A DNA stretch of 64,000 nucleotides, from positions 434,001-498,000 of the forward strand of contig SVOB01000001.1 in the NCBI GenBank assembly GCA_015066565.1. The letters run 5' to 3'. Made by a program: the position numbers and the translations under genes. The notes under the pieces are model-generated. The model was given only the letters and a program-made list of their open reading frames with translations. It did no database searches and had not been told where the DNA came from. Positions 8,562 to 17,403 of the stretch are shown here, in pieces; the first letter of the stretch is position 1; each line of letters opens with the position of its first letter. The DNA is from Oscillospiraceae bacterium. Lineage in GTDB: Bacteria; Bacillota; Clostridia; Oscillospirales; Acutalibacteraceae.

Positions 8562-9859
8562 TAAATATCGTTCCTTATAAGATCAAGATAGCTTTCACGC
8601 TTAATGATTTCACGGCACTCGCCGTCCTTAACCATTACAGCGCAGGGTCTGGGAAGTCGGTTATAGTTTGAAGCCATTGAATAGTTGTAAGCGCCGGTTG
8701 AAAGAACGGCAATTATATCGCCTACGTGTACTCTCTGGATAGGCGCGTTTTCGGCAATAAGGTCGCCGCTTTCGCAGCATTTACCCGCAAGAGTGATTGC
8801 GCAGTCCTTTTCCCAAGCCGCCTTGTTGGCAACCATAATTTCGTGCTGTGCCTGATAGAGAATATATCTCGGGTTATCAGCCATACCGCCGTCGATAGAA
8901 ACGTAAGTACGGATGTTCGGGATTTTCTTAACAACGCCTGCGGTATAAAGGGTTATACCCTCAGCGCCGACTATTGAACGGCCCGGCTCAAAGAGAATAA
9001 AGGGAAGATTAATCCCCTGCTTTTCACATTCTCTTTTAAGAACGACCGAAACGCATCTTACATATTCATAGAATTTTTCGGGGTTATCGGTTGTGAGATA
9101 CTTGATACCGAAGCCGCCGCCGAGGTTGAGCTCTTTCATCTCAACGCCTGTTTCATCCCTTATCTGACGGATGAATTTAGCCATTACCGAGCTTGCGAGC
9201 TTAAACGGGTCAATTTCAAATACCTGAGAACCGATATGGCAGTGAACGCCTCGCAGTTCAAGGAATTTAGCGTTAAGAGTGCGGGCAACCGCCTCCATAG
9301 CCTCGCCCGTTTCAAGCGCAAAGCCGAACTTTGAGTCAATCTGACCTGTTCTTATAAATTCGTGAGTATGAACCTCAATACCCGGTTTTATACGAAGGAG
9401 AACGGGCACCGTAATATTTTTTTCTTTGGCTATGCCCTCAAGCATTTCAAGCTCGGAGAAGTTATCAACGATAATTCTTCCGACATTATTCTGAACAGCC
9501 ATCAGAAGCTCGTCATAGGTTTTGTTGTTGCCGTGGAAAATAACCTTGCCCATAGGAAAGCCCGCTTTGATAGCGGTAAAAAGCTCGCCGCCCGAAACTA
9601 CGTCGAGGCCCATTTTTTCCTCGTCGCAGATACGGCACATTTCCTTACAGCAGAACGCCTTGCTTGCGTAGCAGACAAGACCTTTTCCGTCATAGTTTTC
9701 TTCGATTGAAGAAACAAATGCCTGACAGTTTTTTCTTATCTGGTTTTCGTCAAAGACATAGCAGGGAGTGCCGAACTGTTCGGCGATTTCAATAGTATCG
9801 ACTCCGCCGATAGTCAGGTGGCCTTTTTCATTAACGTTAAGTGCATCTGAAACAAACAT
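8561..9859 (-). CDS. lysA: Diaminopimelate decarboxylase
   Basis: PLP enzyme converting meso-diaminopimelate to lysine. A fold-III (alanine-racemase-like) barrel carries the PLP lysine in VCYASKAFCC (about residue 67), then GLDVVSGGELFTA, HCHIGSQ and the phosphate-binding GGGFGI. The C-terminal beta domain has the substrate-side CCESGDL and GAYNYSMASNYN. AAGGAG overlaps the end of engB, 5 bp away. Its position between engB and dnaE in the lon operon is uncommon for a lysine gene. Confidence 0.95.
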   Translation of the reverse strand: MFVSDALNVNEKGHLTIGGVDTIEIAEQFGTPCYVFDENQIRKNCQAFVSSIEENYDGKGLVCYASKAFCCKEMCRICDEEKMGLDVVSGGELFTAIKAGFPMGKVIFHGNNKTYDELLMAVQNNVGRIIVDNFSELEMLEGIAKEKNITVPVLLRIKPGIEVHTHEFIRTGQIDSKFGFALETGEAMEAVARTLNAKFLELRGVHCHIGSQVFEIDPFKLASSVMAKFIRQIRDETGVEMKELNLGGGFGIKYLTTDNPEKFYEYVRCVSVVLKRECEKQGINLPFILFEPGRSIVGAEGITLYTAGVVKKIPNIRTYVSIDGGMADNPRYILYQAQHEIMVANKAAWEKDCAITLAGKCCESGDLIAENAPIQRVHVGDIIAVLSTGAYNYSMASNYNRLPRPCAVMVKDGECREIIKRESYLDLIRNDI

Positions 9860-9864
9860 AAATC

Positions 9865-10452
9865 CTACTCCTTCACAAAATTATTTATAATTCGCTTAAC
9901 TTCGTCAAGTCCCTCGCCGTTCATAGCGGAAAACGGAATAATTTTTTCGTTTTCAAGCCCGCCGAGCTCGGAAGAAACCGACTCCATTCTCGAATTAAAC
10001 TCAGTTTTATTCAATTTGTCCTTTTTTGTAAGAACAACAATAAACGGATAATTCTTTTCTTTTAAAAAGTTTACCATCAGCATATCGTCTTCCGTCGGGG
10101 GACGTCTTATATCGACAAGAAGAACTACAAGGCGAATATCCCTTCCCGTATTGAAATAGGTTTCAAGCAGAAAAGCCCAGCGCCTTTTATCGCCCTTTGA
10201 AACCTTGGCGTAACCGTAGCCCGGCAAATCGACAAAACGGACTTTATCGACCTTATAAAAGTTGATTGTCGCCGTTTTACCGGGGACAGAGCTTACTCGC
10301 GCCAGGTTTTTTCGGTTAAAAAGCTTATTGAGAAGCGAGCTTTTACCGACATTAGACCTGCCGGCAAAGGCGATTTCAACCGTGCTGTCAACGGGTAGCT
10401 GCGAGGTTGTGCCGAAAGCGGTTTCAAAATCCGCCTTGTTGAAATTAATCAT
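9865..10452 (-). CDS. engB: Ribosome biogenesis GTPase EngB/YsxC
   Basis: Essential small GTPase for late 50S assembly. G1 is GRSNVGKSSLLN, G2 lies in SSVPGKTATINFY, G3 is DLPGYG, G4 TKKDK and G5 FSAMNGEG. The start is ATG 10452 (MINFNKADFE) with GAGGAA immediately upstream; the longer frame overlaps lon and lacks a site. It begins 7 bp after lon stops, the classic lon-engB pair. Confidence 0.96.
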   Translation of the reverse strand: MINFNKADFETAFGTTSQLPVDSTVEIAFAGRSNVGKSSLLNKLFNRKNLARVSSVPGKTATINFYKVDKVRFVDLPGYGYAKVSKGDKRRWAFLLETYFNTGRDIRLVVLLVDIRRPPTEDDMLMVNFLKEKNYPFIVVLTKKDKLNKTEFNSRMESVSSELGGLENEKIIPFSAMNGEGLDEVKRIINNFVKE

Positions 10453-10459
10453 TTTTTCC

Positions 10460-12877
10460 TCAATTCCAGACCGAGTCGCCGCTGCCCTTTTCAACAGTTA
10501 CAGGCTCAATCTTCTTTTTACTCTTTTCGTTTTTAGGGCGGATAAGAGTATATTCAATAGCCTTTTCAACGCGGCTTATCGGAATAAACTCAATATTCTC
10601 AAGCACCTTTTTGTCAACCTGCTCCAAATCCTTTTTGTTGTCCTCGGGAATTAGAACGGTTTTCATTCCGTTGGTATAAGCCGCCATGCTCTTTTCACGA
10701 AGCCCGCCTATAGGAAGAACCCTGCCCGTAAGCGTAACCTCGCCTGTCATTGCAACGTCCGCCTTTGCAGGAGAAGAAGTCAGCGCCGAAACGAGAGCCG
10801 TTGTAATGGTAACGCCTGCCGACGGGCCGTCCTTGGGAACAGCGCCCTCGGGAACGTGGATATGGATATCCTTATCCTTATAAAAGGTGTTGGATACACC
10901 GAGATAATCGGAATAAGAACGGATATAGCTTATAGCCGCCTTTGCGCTTTCTTTCATAACGTCGCCGAGAGAGCCTGTAAGCTCAACCTTTCCCGTACCC
11001 TCCATAACGGCGACCTCGATTTTAAGCATCTCGCCGCCGACCGAAGTCCACGCAAGTCCGTTTACAACGCCGATTTCATTACTCTTTTCGGTTGTATCGT
11101 TCTTATATTTGACTGCGCCGACATATTCGTGAAGGTCGCTTGCCTTGATTGTAATTTTACCCTCAAAGCCGTTTGCGAATTTAATACAGGTTTTCCTTAA
11201 AACCTTACCGATAATTCTTTCGAGCTTTCTGACGCCCGCTTCCCTTGTGTAGCCGTCAATAAGAAGATAAAGTGCATCATCCTTAATCGTAACCATTTTT
11301 GACGTAAGTCCGTTCGCCGCAAGCTGTTTTTTAACAAGATGCTTTTTAGCTATATTGAACTTTTCCTCACGGGTGTAGCTTCTTAACTCAATAACCTCCA
11401 TTCTGTCGAGCAACGGCTCGGGAACGGTTGAAAGGTCGTTGGCGGTAGTTATAAACAAAGCCTTACTCAAATCGAACGGAATTTCGATATAGTGGTCGGT
11501 AAACGAATTATTCTGTTCGCCGTCAAGAACTTCAAGCAAAGCCGCTGAAGGGTCGCCCTTATAATCCATACCGAGCTTGTCAATTTCGTCAAGAAGAATA
11601 AGCGGATTTGCTGTCCCCGCTTTTTCAACGGCGTCAATAATTCTGCCGGGCATAGCGCCGATATAGGTCTTTCTGTGTCCTCTTATTTCAGCCTCGTCGT
11701 GAACGCCGCCGAGAGCAATTCTGACATACTTTCTGTTCATAGCCTTTGCGAGCGATTTAACAATCGAGGTTTTGCCCGTACCGGGAGGTCCGACAAGACA
11801 GATAACCTGACCCTTAACGCCGCCCGACATTTTAAGAACGGCGAGCATTTCGACAATTCTGTCCTTAATTTCGTCAAGACCGTAATGGTCTCTGTCGAGA
11901 ACCTTTCTCGCATTTTCAAGATTGAGATTATCCTTTGAATACTTATTCCAGGGCAGGTCGAGAACACGGTCAAGATAGTTTCTTATAACGTTTGCGTCGG
12001 GCGAAGAGGACTGCATCTGCGAAAAGCGTTTACATTCTTTAAGAAGCTTTTTTTCATCCTCTTTTTCAAAGCCGATGGCAAGAATTTTCTTTTTATATTC
12101 TTCGGCCTCATTCATAACGTCCTCGCCGTCATTGAGTTCAGCCGAAACCGCCTTTAACTGTTCACGGAGATAGTATTCACGCTGGTTTTCGTCAATCTGT
12201 TCGTTGACCTTCTGACGAATCCCCTCTTCAATTGAGAGAACGGCGTTCTCTTTTGAGAGAATAACACAGAGCTTTTCTATTCTCTTAAGCTCGTCAATTG
12301 TTTCAAGAACTGCCTGTTTGTCCTTATATTCAAGAGGAATATTATAGGTAATTCTGTCGGCAATTTCACCTGCTGTATTACATTTTTCAACCCCGATAAT
12401 AACGTCGGGCGGAATCTGCTCGTTAAGCTCGATATAATCGGCAAAAAGCTCCTTTGCGTTTCTTACGAAGGCGGTCTGCAAATCGGCGTCGTTTCGGGAA
12501 ACCTTTTTTTCGTTTATCTCTTCAACAAAGGCTGAATAGAAAAGCTTATCGGTCATAATCGAATCGACGCGAACCCGCTTTTTACCCTCGACATAAACCC
12601 TCATTACCTCGGTGTGAGGAAGCTTTACCGCCTGAATAACAGAACAGAGTACGCCTACGGAGTAAATATCGTTTCCCGTAGGGTTATCGACAGAAGCGTC
12701 CTTCTGGGCGACAAGAAGCAAATCCTGCTTTTTGACAAGCGCGGTTTTAACCGCCGCAATAGTTTTCTTCCTGCCGACGTCAAAATGAAGCGGTTCGTTC
12801 GGGAACATAACCATTCCCCTTAAGGGAACGGCGGGAACGAGAAGAATATTTCCGTTTTTTTCAAATGTATCGTTCAA
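10460..12877 (-). CDS. lon: ATP-dependent protease Lon
   Basis: Soluble hexameric AAA+ protease for damaged and regulatory proteins. The N-terminal LON substrate-binding domain covers about 10-200, followed by a coiled-coil stretch. Walker A is GPPGTGKT at 363-370 and Walker B LILLDEID. The C-terminal protease domain has catalytic Ser686 (PKDGPSAG) and Lys729 (GGLREKS). The start codon is TTG at 12877, with AGGAG at a good distance. First gene of lon-engB-lysA-dnaE-pfkA. No CIRCE-like operator was seen at the promoter. Confidence 0.96.
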   Translation of the reverse strand: MNDTFEKNGNILLVPAVPLRGMVMFPNEPLHFDVGRKKTIAAVKTALVKKQDLLLVAQKDASVDNPTGNDIYSVGVLCSVIQAVKLPHTEVMRVYVEGKKRVRVDSIMTDKLFYSAFVEEINEKKVSRNDADLQTAFVRNAKELFADYIELNEQIPPDVIIGVEKCNTAGEIADRITYNIPLEYKDKQAVLETIDELKRIEKLCVILSKENAVLSIEEGIRQKVNEQIDENQREYYLREQLKAVSAELNDGEDVMNEAEEYKKKILAIGFEKEDEKKLLKECKRFSQMQSSSPDANVIRNYLDRVLDLPWNKYSKDNLNLENARKVLDRDHYGLDEIKDRIVEMLAVLKMSGGVKGQVICLVGPPGTGKTSIVKSLAKAMNRKYVRIALGGVHDEAEIRGHRKTYIGAMPGRIIDAVEKAGTANPLILLDEIDKLGMDYKGDPSAALLEVLDGEQNNSFTDHYIEIPFDLSKALFITTANDLSTVPEPLLDRMEVIELRSYTREEKFNIAKKHLVKKQLAANGLTSKMVTIKDDALYLLIDGYTREAGVRKLERIIGKVLRKTCIKFANGFEGKITIKASDLHEYVGAVKYKNDTTEKSNEIGVVNGLAWTSVGGEMLKIEVAVMEGTGKVELTGSLGDVMKESAKAAISYIRSYSDYLGVSNTFYKDKDIHIHVPEGAVPKDGPSAGVTITTALVSALTSSPAKADVAMTGEVTLTGRVLPIGGLREKSMAAYTNGMKTVLIPEDNKKDLEQVDKKVLENIEFIPISRVEKAIEYTLIRPKNEKSKKKIEPVTVEKGSGDSVWN

Positions 12878-12908
12878 TTTATTTGTCTCCTAAAAAAATA
12901 ATTGATTT

Positions 12909-12937
12909 ATTATACTATAACTGTAAGATTTAATCAA
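12909..12937 (-). promoter_or_regulatory. Sigma-A-type promoter of the lon operon
   Basis: Minus strand: TTGATT (12932-12937), 17-nt spacer, TATAAT (12909-12914), preceding the TTG start of lon by about 30 nt. Confidence 0.7.
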
Positions 12938-12976
12938 GAAAAAAATGAAGCAGTTCAGGCTGAAACCGCTTCATTT
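12938..12976 (-). terminator. Intrinsic terminator of spoIIID
   Basis: AATGAAGC and GCTTCATT arms with a second inner GTTCAG/CTGAAAC pairing (12943-12976), then a T run on the minus strand (A run 12939-12945). It sits directly in front of the lon promoter. Confidence 0.75.
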
Positions 12977-12984
12977 ATAAGTTT

Positions 12985-13239
12985 TTATTTATCTTTATGC
13001 AGGTATTTTTCCCTTGTGGCTATTCCGCCGCGTATATGGCGCTGGGCTTTATTGACGTCAAGCACCTGCCTGACCTCGAAAAAAAGCTGGGGATTAACCC
13101 GTTCAAGCCGCTTTGAAACGTCCATATGTACGGTGCTTTTGCTCACGCCGAATTTTTTTGCGGCGGCTCTTACCGTAGCCTTGTTTTCAACTATATATTC
13201 CCCAAGCTCAACAGCCCGTTCCTCAACAATATCTTTCAA
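12985..13239 (-). CDS. spoIIID: SpoIIID, mother-cell sporulation transcription factor
   Basis: Small helix-turn-helix regulator of sigma-E-dependent mother-cell genes. The core matches SpoIIID closely: ERAVELGEYIVENKATVR, then the HTH AAAKKFGVSKSTVHMDV, then RHIRGGIATREKY. I place the start at TTG 13239 (LKDIVEER), because GGGAGG at 13247-13252 sits 7 nt upstream; the longer in-frame ATG would translate through that site. The product is 84 residues. The ribosome site lies in the 3' arm of a hairpin shared with the end of the upstream gene. Confidence 0.93.
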   Translation of the reverse strand: MKDIVEERAVELGEYIVENKATVRAAAKKFGVSKSTVHMDVSKRLERVNPQLFFEVRQVLDVNKAQRHIRGGIATREKYLHKDK

Positions 13240-13244
13240 AATAA

Positions 13245-13289
13245 AACCTCCCATTAACATATCGGTAATAGATATGCTTCGGGAGGTTT
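13245..13289 (-). promoter_or_regulatory. Hairpin that contains the spoIIID ribosome binding site; may also terminate the patatin gene
   Basis: In the minus-strand RNA, AAACCTCCC (about 13281-13289) can pair with GGGAGGTTT (about 13244-13252), with an inner CATATC/GATATG stem (13258-13276). The 3' arm is the spoIIID Shine-Dalgarno and is followed by TTTTATTTT. It could act as a weak terminator for the upstream gene, as a translation lock on read-through RNA, or both. Confidence 0.55.
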
Positions 13290-13294
13290 AATTA

Positions 13295-14467
13295 TTACTC
13301 TTCGTTTGTTTCGGGTTCTTCAACTATAGTATTCTCTTCTGTTTCGGCTGTGACTTCAGGGGTCATGCCGTCCGTCATTTCTTCAAGAATATCAATTGCA
13401 TATTTGAATTTATAGTTTTTCTTATCCCTTGAAAGTATGGCTTTCAAAGCTTCCTTTCTGTCTTCCGAACGGGGAATAATCTTTCTGCCGAGTACCTGAC
13501 GCACCTCGGTTGTTTCCTGCTTAGCCTCAACATACTCTTTTTTCAGTTCTTCGACAAACCGCTTTGCGGTATAAACCTTAAATCTTTCAATACCGAGTGA
13601 AAAAGCGAGAAGCTCCATATCGTTCGCAACACGGAAGCCGTATTTCTGCTGAAGAATTTTATATTCCCGGGGCATAAAATAGAAGCACCTTCCCGCAAGA
13701 AAGCCGAACGCCTTTTTGGTATCGAGATAGCCCATCTCAATTCTCGCCTGGTTCTTTTCCTTTTCAAATTCAAAGGACTCGCCGAGGTCTTTAGGGTCGT
13801 ACGGTCTTATGAAAATAATTTCGGCGTTTGACAAATCCTTTCTGTGCGCCATGCCCTTCATAGTGGAAATATCAACGATTATAAGACGGTTAATTCCCCT
13901 GTCGCGAAGGACGGAAATCGGAGCGTTATCGTAAACTCCGCCGTCAAAATAGCTCTGGTCATCCGGTCCCTGATTGGCAAGACCCGGGAAACGCGCCGAA
14001 GCCATAAGGTAGTCGATAAGCTTTCCGTTTTCCATTTCGTCAATGAATATTTCAACGGGCTTCATACCCGAAAGATTATATGTAACAAGACCTAACGGCA
14101 GACTGCTCTGACGGACCTTATCCTCGTCAATGTATTTTGCTATAAGCTCTTTTGCAGGAGTAGCGTCAACCCCGCCGTTTTTAATGACCTCCTTGACAAT
14201 CTGAACCATATTGCTTTTTGAGAACAGATTGCTCGGGTCCTTAAGCTCGCCCGGGAGGTTAATTCCGTCGGCTACCTCAACATTATTCCACAGGTCAAGC
14301 GCCCTGTCGTAATCGCCCTGAGCTATGAGAGCGCCGTTGATAGCGCCGATTGATACGCCCGCTATGGCTTCAATTTTAATACCCATCTCACGCATGGCTT
14401 TCCAGGCGCCCATCTGATAAGCGCCCTTTGCGCCGCCGCCTGCAAGAATAAGTCCGTATGGCTTCAT
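13295..14467 (-). CDS. Patatin-like phospholipase
   Basis: Predicted acyl hydrolase with a Ser-Asp dyad. The oxyanion motif GGGAKGAYQ is at residues 10-18, the nucleophile Ser39 is in GVSIG, and the catalytic Asp175 is in DGGVYDNAP. About 215 further residues follow, including a charged C-terminal tail rich in Glu and Thr. There is no signal peptide, so it is likely cytosolic or membrane-peripheral. AAGGAG precedes the ATG. It runs towards spoIIID with a 55-bp gap. The substrate is unknown; phospholipid is inferred from the family. Confidence 0.87.
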   Translation of the reverse strand: MKPYGLILAGGGAKGAYQMGAWKAMREMGIKIEAIAGVSIGAINGALIAQGDYDRALDLWNNVEVADGINLPGELKDPSNLFSKSNMVQIVKEVIKNGGVDATPAKELIAKYIDEDKVRQSSLPLGLVTYNLSGMKPVEIFIDEMENGKLIDYLMASARFPGLANQGPDDQSYFDGGVYDNAPISVLRDRGINRLIIVDISTMKGMAHRKDLSNAEIIFIRPYDPKDLGESFEFEKEKNQARIEMGYLDTKKAFGFLAGRCFYFMPREYKILQQKYGFRVANDMELLAFSLGIERFKVYTAKRFVEELKKEYVEAKQETTEVRQVLGRKIIPRSEDRKEALKAILSRDKKNYKFKYAIDILEEMTDGMTPEVTAETEENTIVEEPETNEE

Positions 14468-14521
14468 AAAAAATCTCCTTAAACTGAAACTAATTAATAT
14501 TTTAACACTTTTGTCAAGTTA

Positions 14522-14550
14522 TTGCATAAAAATATTTTTTGTTGTATAAT
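14522..14550 (+). promoter_or_regulatory. Promoter of thiN-nagB operon
   Basis: TTGCAT (14522-14527), 17-nt spacer, TATAAT (14545-14550), about 20 nt before the thiN ATG. Confidence 0.65.
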
Positions 14551-14571
14551 TCGGATAAAGAGGTGAAAACA

Positions 14572-15225
14572 ATGGGCTTCGGTTCACGCTGTTACATAGT
14601 CGGCGCAGGCGACTTTTTCGGTAAAATTGAAAAGGGCGAAAACGACCTGGTTATTGCCGCTGACGGCGGACTAAAGCACCTTAAAGCCGTTTCGGTTACA
14701 CCCGACATTATTATAGGCGATTTCGATTCACTCGGTTTTGTTCCCGACGGAAAAAACGTTATTAAGCTTCCCGTTATGAAGGACGTTACCGACACCTACG
14801 CCGCAGTAAATATCGCTAAGGAAAAGGGTTATAAAAACGTAATTCTTCTCGGCTGTACGGGCGGGAAAAGAATCGACCATTTTATAGCGAATTTACAGAC
14901 ACTTATCTTCGCCGCCGAAAACGGAATTAACGCCTATATGGTCGGCGACAACGAGGTTTTCACCGCCGTTGTAAACTCTCAGATTTCTTTTAAAGAAAAA
15001 GAAAGCGGAACTGTTTCCGTTTTTTCGTTTGACAGAAAGTCGGTTGTCAGTATAAGCGGGCTGCTTTACGAGACAAATGATATTAATCTGACAAACAGCG
15101 CAACGCTTGGAATAAGCAACGAATTCAAGGGTGAAAAAGCTACCGTTAAAGCTATTGACGGCACTGTTACAGTATATTGGCAGGGTGATATTGACGATAT
15201 TCTCTCCCCTGCCTATGAGGTGTAA
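14572..15225 (+). CDS. thiN: Thiamine pyrophosphokinase
   Basis: Transfers pyrophosphate from ATP to thiamine, making the cofactor TPP. Motifs are IAADGGLKHL, GDFDSLG, the DVTDTYAA loop and GCTGGKRIDHFIANL; the C-terminal beta-sandwich is normal. The start at ATG 14572 has AGAGGTGA upstream. The 218 residues fit the family. It is directly followed by nagB with overlapping signals. Confidence 0.92.
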   Translation: MGFGSRCYIVGAGDFFGKIEKGENDLVIAADGGLKHLKAVSVTPDIIIGDFDSLGFVPDGKNVIKLPVMKDVTDTYAAVNIAKEKGYKNVILLGCTGGKRIDHFIANLQTLIFAAENGINAYMVGDNEVFTAVVNSQISFKEKESGTVSVFSFDRKSVVSISGLLYETNDINLTNSATLGISNEFKGEKATVKAIDGTVTVYWQGDIDDILSPAYEV

Positions 15226-15227
15226 AA

Positions 15228-15950
15228 ATGAAGGTACAGATTTTTGACAATGCCGCCGAAATCGGCATAAAGGTCGGGTCGCAGTTGACTTCGGCAATAA
15301 GGCAAAATCCGAAAATTGTTCTCGGGCTTGCTACGGGCGCTTCGCCTATACCGACCTACGATTATCTTGCAAATCTCTGTAAGGTCGGCGAATTAAGTTT
15401 CAGGGAAGTTACAACCTTTAATCTTGACGAATACTGTCACCTGCCCAGAGAGGATAAGAACAGCTATTTCTCTTTTATGAACGAACATCTTTTTTCAAAG
15501 ACGGATATCAATCCCGAAAACATCCATTTTCTCAACGGAAACACGGATAACGACGAAAAGGAATGTGAAAGATATAATAAAATGCTCGTTGAAGCAGGGC
15601 TTGTTGATATTCAGCTTCTCGGCATCGGCACAAACGGTCACATCGGCTTTAACGAGCCTGCCGAAAAATACACAAAGGGCGCCTTTAAAATCGCCCTGAC
15701 CGAAAGCACAAGAAAATCAAATTCAATTTACTTTGACGAAAACCCGATGCCGACCCACGCGCTGACAATGGGAATAGGAAACATAATGAGCGCAAAGAAA
15801 ATCATTATGATAGCCACGGGCGAAAAGAAACAAAGAGCCGTTAAGGCTATGATTGAGGGCGAGGTTACGCCGAAATGTCCTGCTTCAATCTTGCAGTTTC
15901 ACCCGTCGGTCACGGTTTATCTTGACAAACAGGCAGCGGCTTTATTATAA
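15228..15950 (+). CDS. nagB: Glucosamine-6-phosphate deaminase
   Basis: Converts glucosamine 6-phosphate to fructose 6-phosphate and ammonia, feeding amino sugars into glycolysis. Family motifs: LGLATGASPIPTY, the catalytic Asp region TFNLDEY, and GIGTNGHIGFNEP with the catalytic His. Its ribosome site GAGGTG overlaps the thiN stop, 2 bp before the ATG, so the two genes are co-translated. 240 residues, the short bacterial form without the allosteric C-terminal tail. Confidence 0.95.
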   Translation: MKVQIFDNAAEIGIKVGSQLTSAIRQNPKIVLGLATGASPIPTYDYLANLCKVGELSFREVTTFNLDEYCHLPREDKNSYFSFMNEHLFSKTDINPENIHFLNGNTDNDEKECERYNKMLVEAGLVDIQLLGIGTNGHIGFNEPAEKYTKGAFKIALTESTRKSNSIYFDENPMPTHALTMGIGNIMSAKKIIMIATGEKKQRAVKAMIEGEVTPKCPASILQFHPSVTVYLDKQAAALL

Positions 15951-15969
15951 ACAATAAGAGGTGTAAAAA

Positions 15970-16203
15970 ATGACGAAAATAGTTTACGAAGAATGTCCCT
16001 ATTGCAAAAGTAAAAATTTAAGCGTCGGCTATCAGGTCGGCGACGCCTGCTTAAAGCTCGGAGTAAGCGGAGTTTTCGGAAGCAATATTATCCACACAAT
16101 CTGTATGGAATGCGGAAGCATTATCCATTCAAGAGTTGAAAAGCCCGAAATGTTCAAAACTAACGCCATTAACATTTCAAGCGGCGAAGAAAAAACGGAA
16201 TAA
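15970..16203 (+). CDS. Small zinc-ribbon protein
   Basis: 77 residues with CPYC near the N-terminus and CMEC about 40 residues later, a two-knuckle zinc ribbon. The ribosome site AGAGGTG is present, and the gene is the last of thiN-nagB. I do not recognise a specific function. Similar small ribbon proteins often bind nucleic acid or a partner protein. Confidence 0.75.
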   Translation: MTKIVYEECPYCKSKNLSVGYQVGDACLKLGVSGVFGSNIIHTICMECGSIIHSRVEKPEMFKTNAINISSGEEKTE

Positions 16204-16210
16204 AAAAATT

Positions 16211-16240
16211 AAAGGGTCGGTTATCCGACCCTTTATTCTT
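16211..16240 (+). terminator. Bidirectional terminator between the zinc-ribbon gene and the aminotransferase
   Basis: AAAGGGTCGG-TTAT-CCGACCCTTT (16211-16234), T-rich on the plus side and an A run on the other side that gives a T run for the minus strand. Confidence 0.85.
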
Positions 16241-17403
16241 TATTTAAGGCTCTCCGTAAACAGTTTCAATCGCCTTACGGCTTCCTTTAACTCGCTTACC
16301 GAATAAGCGTAAGAAATTCTTATAAAGCCCTCCCCGCTTTCGCCGAACGCGTCACCGGGAACTACGGCGAGCTTTTGCTCGTTAAGAAGCCTCGTCGCAA
16401 ATTCCTCGCTCGTCATTTTAAACTGACGGATGTCGGGGAACATATAAAACGCTCCCTCGGGCTCAAAGCAGGGCAAGCCCATCTTTTCAAGCTCGTTGTA
16501 AAGATAGCGGCGGCGCCTGTCATATTCCTGACGCATATTTTCAACGTCTGCGTCGCCGTTGTTAAGCGCTTCAACCGCAGCATACTGACTGACCGTCGGC
16601 GCGCACATAATAGCGAACTGATGGATTTTTATCATCTGGGAAATAATCTCGCCCGGTCCCATGGCATAGCCGAGTCGCCAACCCGTCATAGCGAACGCCT
16701 TTGAAAAGCCGTTAATGACGATTGTGCGTTCTTTCATTCCCTCAAGCGAGGAAATACTCGTGTGCTTTTCATCGCCGTAGGTCAGAGCCGAATATATTTC
16801 GTCGGTTATAACAAGCAAATCGTGTTTTAATATAACGGGAACAATTTTTTCAAGGTCGGCTTTTGTCATAATTGCGCCCGTGGGATTGTTCGGGAACGCA
16901 AGAATAACAGCCTTGGTCTTCGGCGTAATAGCGTTTTCAAGCTCTTCAGCCGTTAATTTAAAGCGGTTTTCGTTCTTAAGACAAATCGGAACGGGAACTC
17001 CGTCGGCAAGCTTTATGCAGGGAAGATAGCTGACATAGGACGGGTCGGTATAGATTATTTCGTCGCCCTCATTGATAATCGAACGGAGCGCAAGGTCAAT
17101 CGCCTCGCTTCCGCCGACAGTAATGAAAATTTCACTGTCGGGATTGTATTCAACGCCCGTGTGGCGAAGCGTAAAGTCCGAAACAGCCTTTTTCAGAGCG
17201 GGAAGTCCCGAATTTGAGGTATAAAAGGTCTTACCCTGGTGGAGAGCCGTTATGCCCGCCTCTCTTATATGCCAGGGCGTATCGAAATCGGGTTCGCCGA
17301 CGCCCAGAGATATTACGCCCTCGGTTGTTGAGGCAAGGTCAAAGAACCTGCGTATACCCGACGGCTTAATCCCCTTTACCTTTTCTGACAGAAAATCTCT
17401 CAC
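16240..17403 (-). CDS. Class I/II PLP aminotransferase (AspC/PatA type)
   Basis: Fold-type I aminotransferase of 387 residues. It has the N-terminal LGVGEPDFDTP, the cofactor-binding NNPTGAI and DEIYS motifs, and the PLP lysine in NGFSKAFAMTGWRLG. It starts at GTG 17403, overlapping the lrp stop (GTGA). The amino acid substrate cannot be fixed from sequence; aromatic or aspartate-type aminotransferases look like this. Pairing with an Lrp regulator supports a role in amino acid turnover. Confidence 0.88.
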   Translation of the reverse strand: MRDFLSEKVKGIKPSGIRRFFDLASTTEGVISLGVGEPDFDTPWHIREAGITALHQGKTFYTSNSGLPALKKAVSDFTLRHTGVEYNPDSEIFITVGGSEAIDLALRSIINEGDEIIYTDPSYVSYLPCIKLADGVPVPICLKNENRFKLTAEELENAITPKTKAVILAFPNNPTGAIMTKADLEKIVPVILKHDLLVITDEIYSALTYGDEKHTSISSLEGMKERTIVINGFSKAFAMTGWRLGYAMGPGEIISQMIKIHQFAIMCAPTVSQYAAVEALNNGDADVENMRQEYDRRRRYLYNELEKMGLPCFEPEGAFYMFPDIRQFKMTSEEFATRLLNEQKLAVVPGDAFGESGEGFIRISYAYSVSELKEAVRRLKLFTESLK

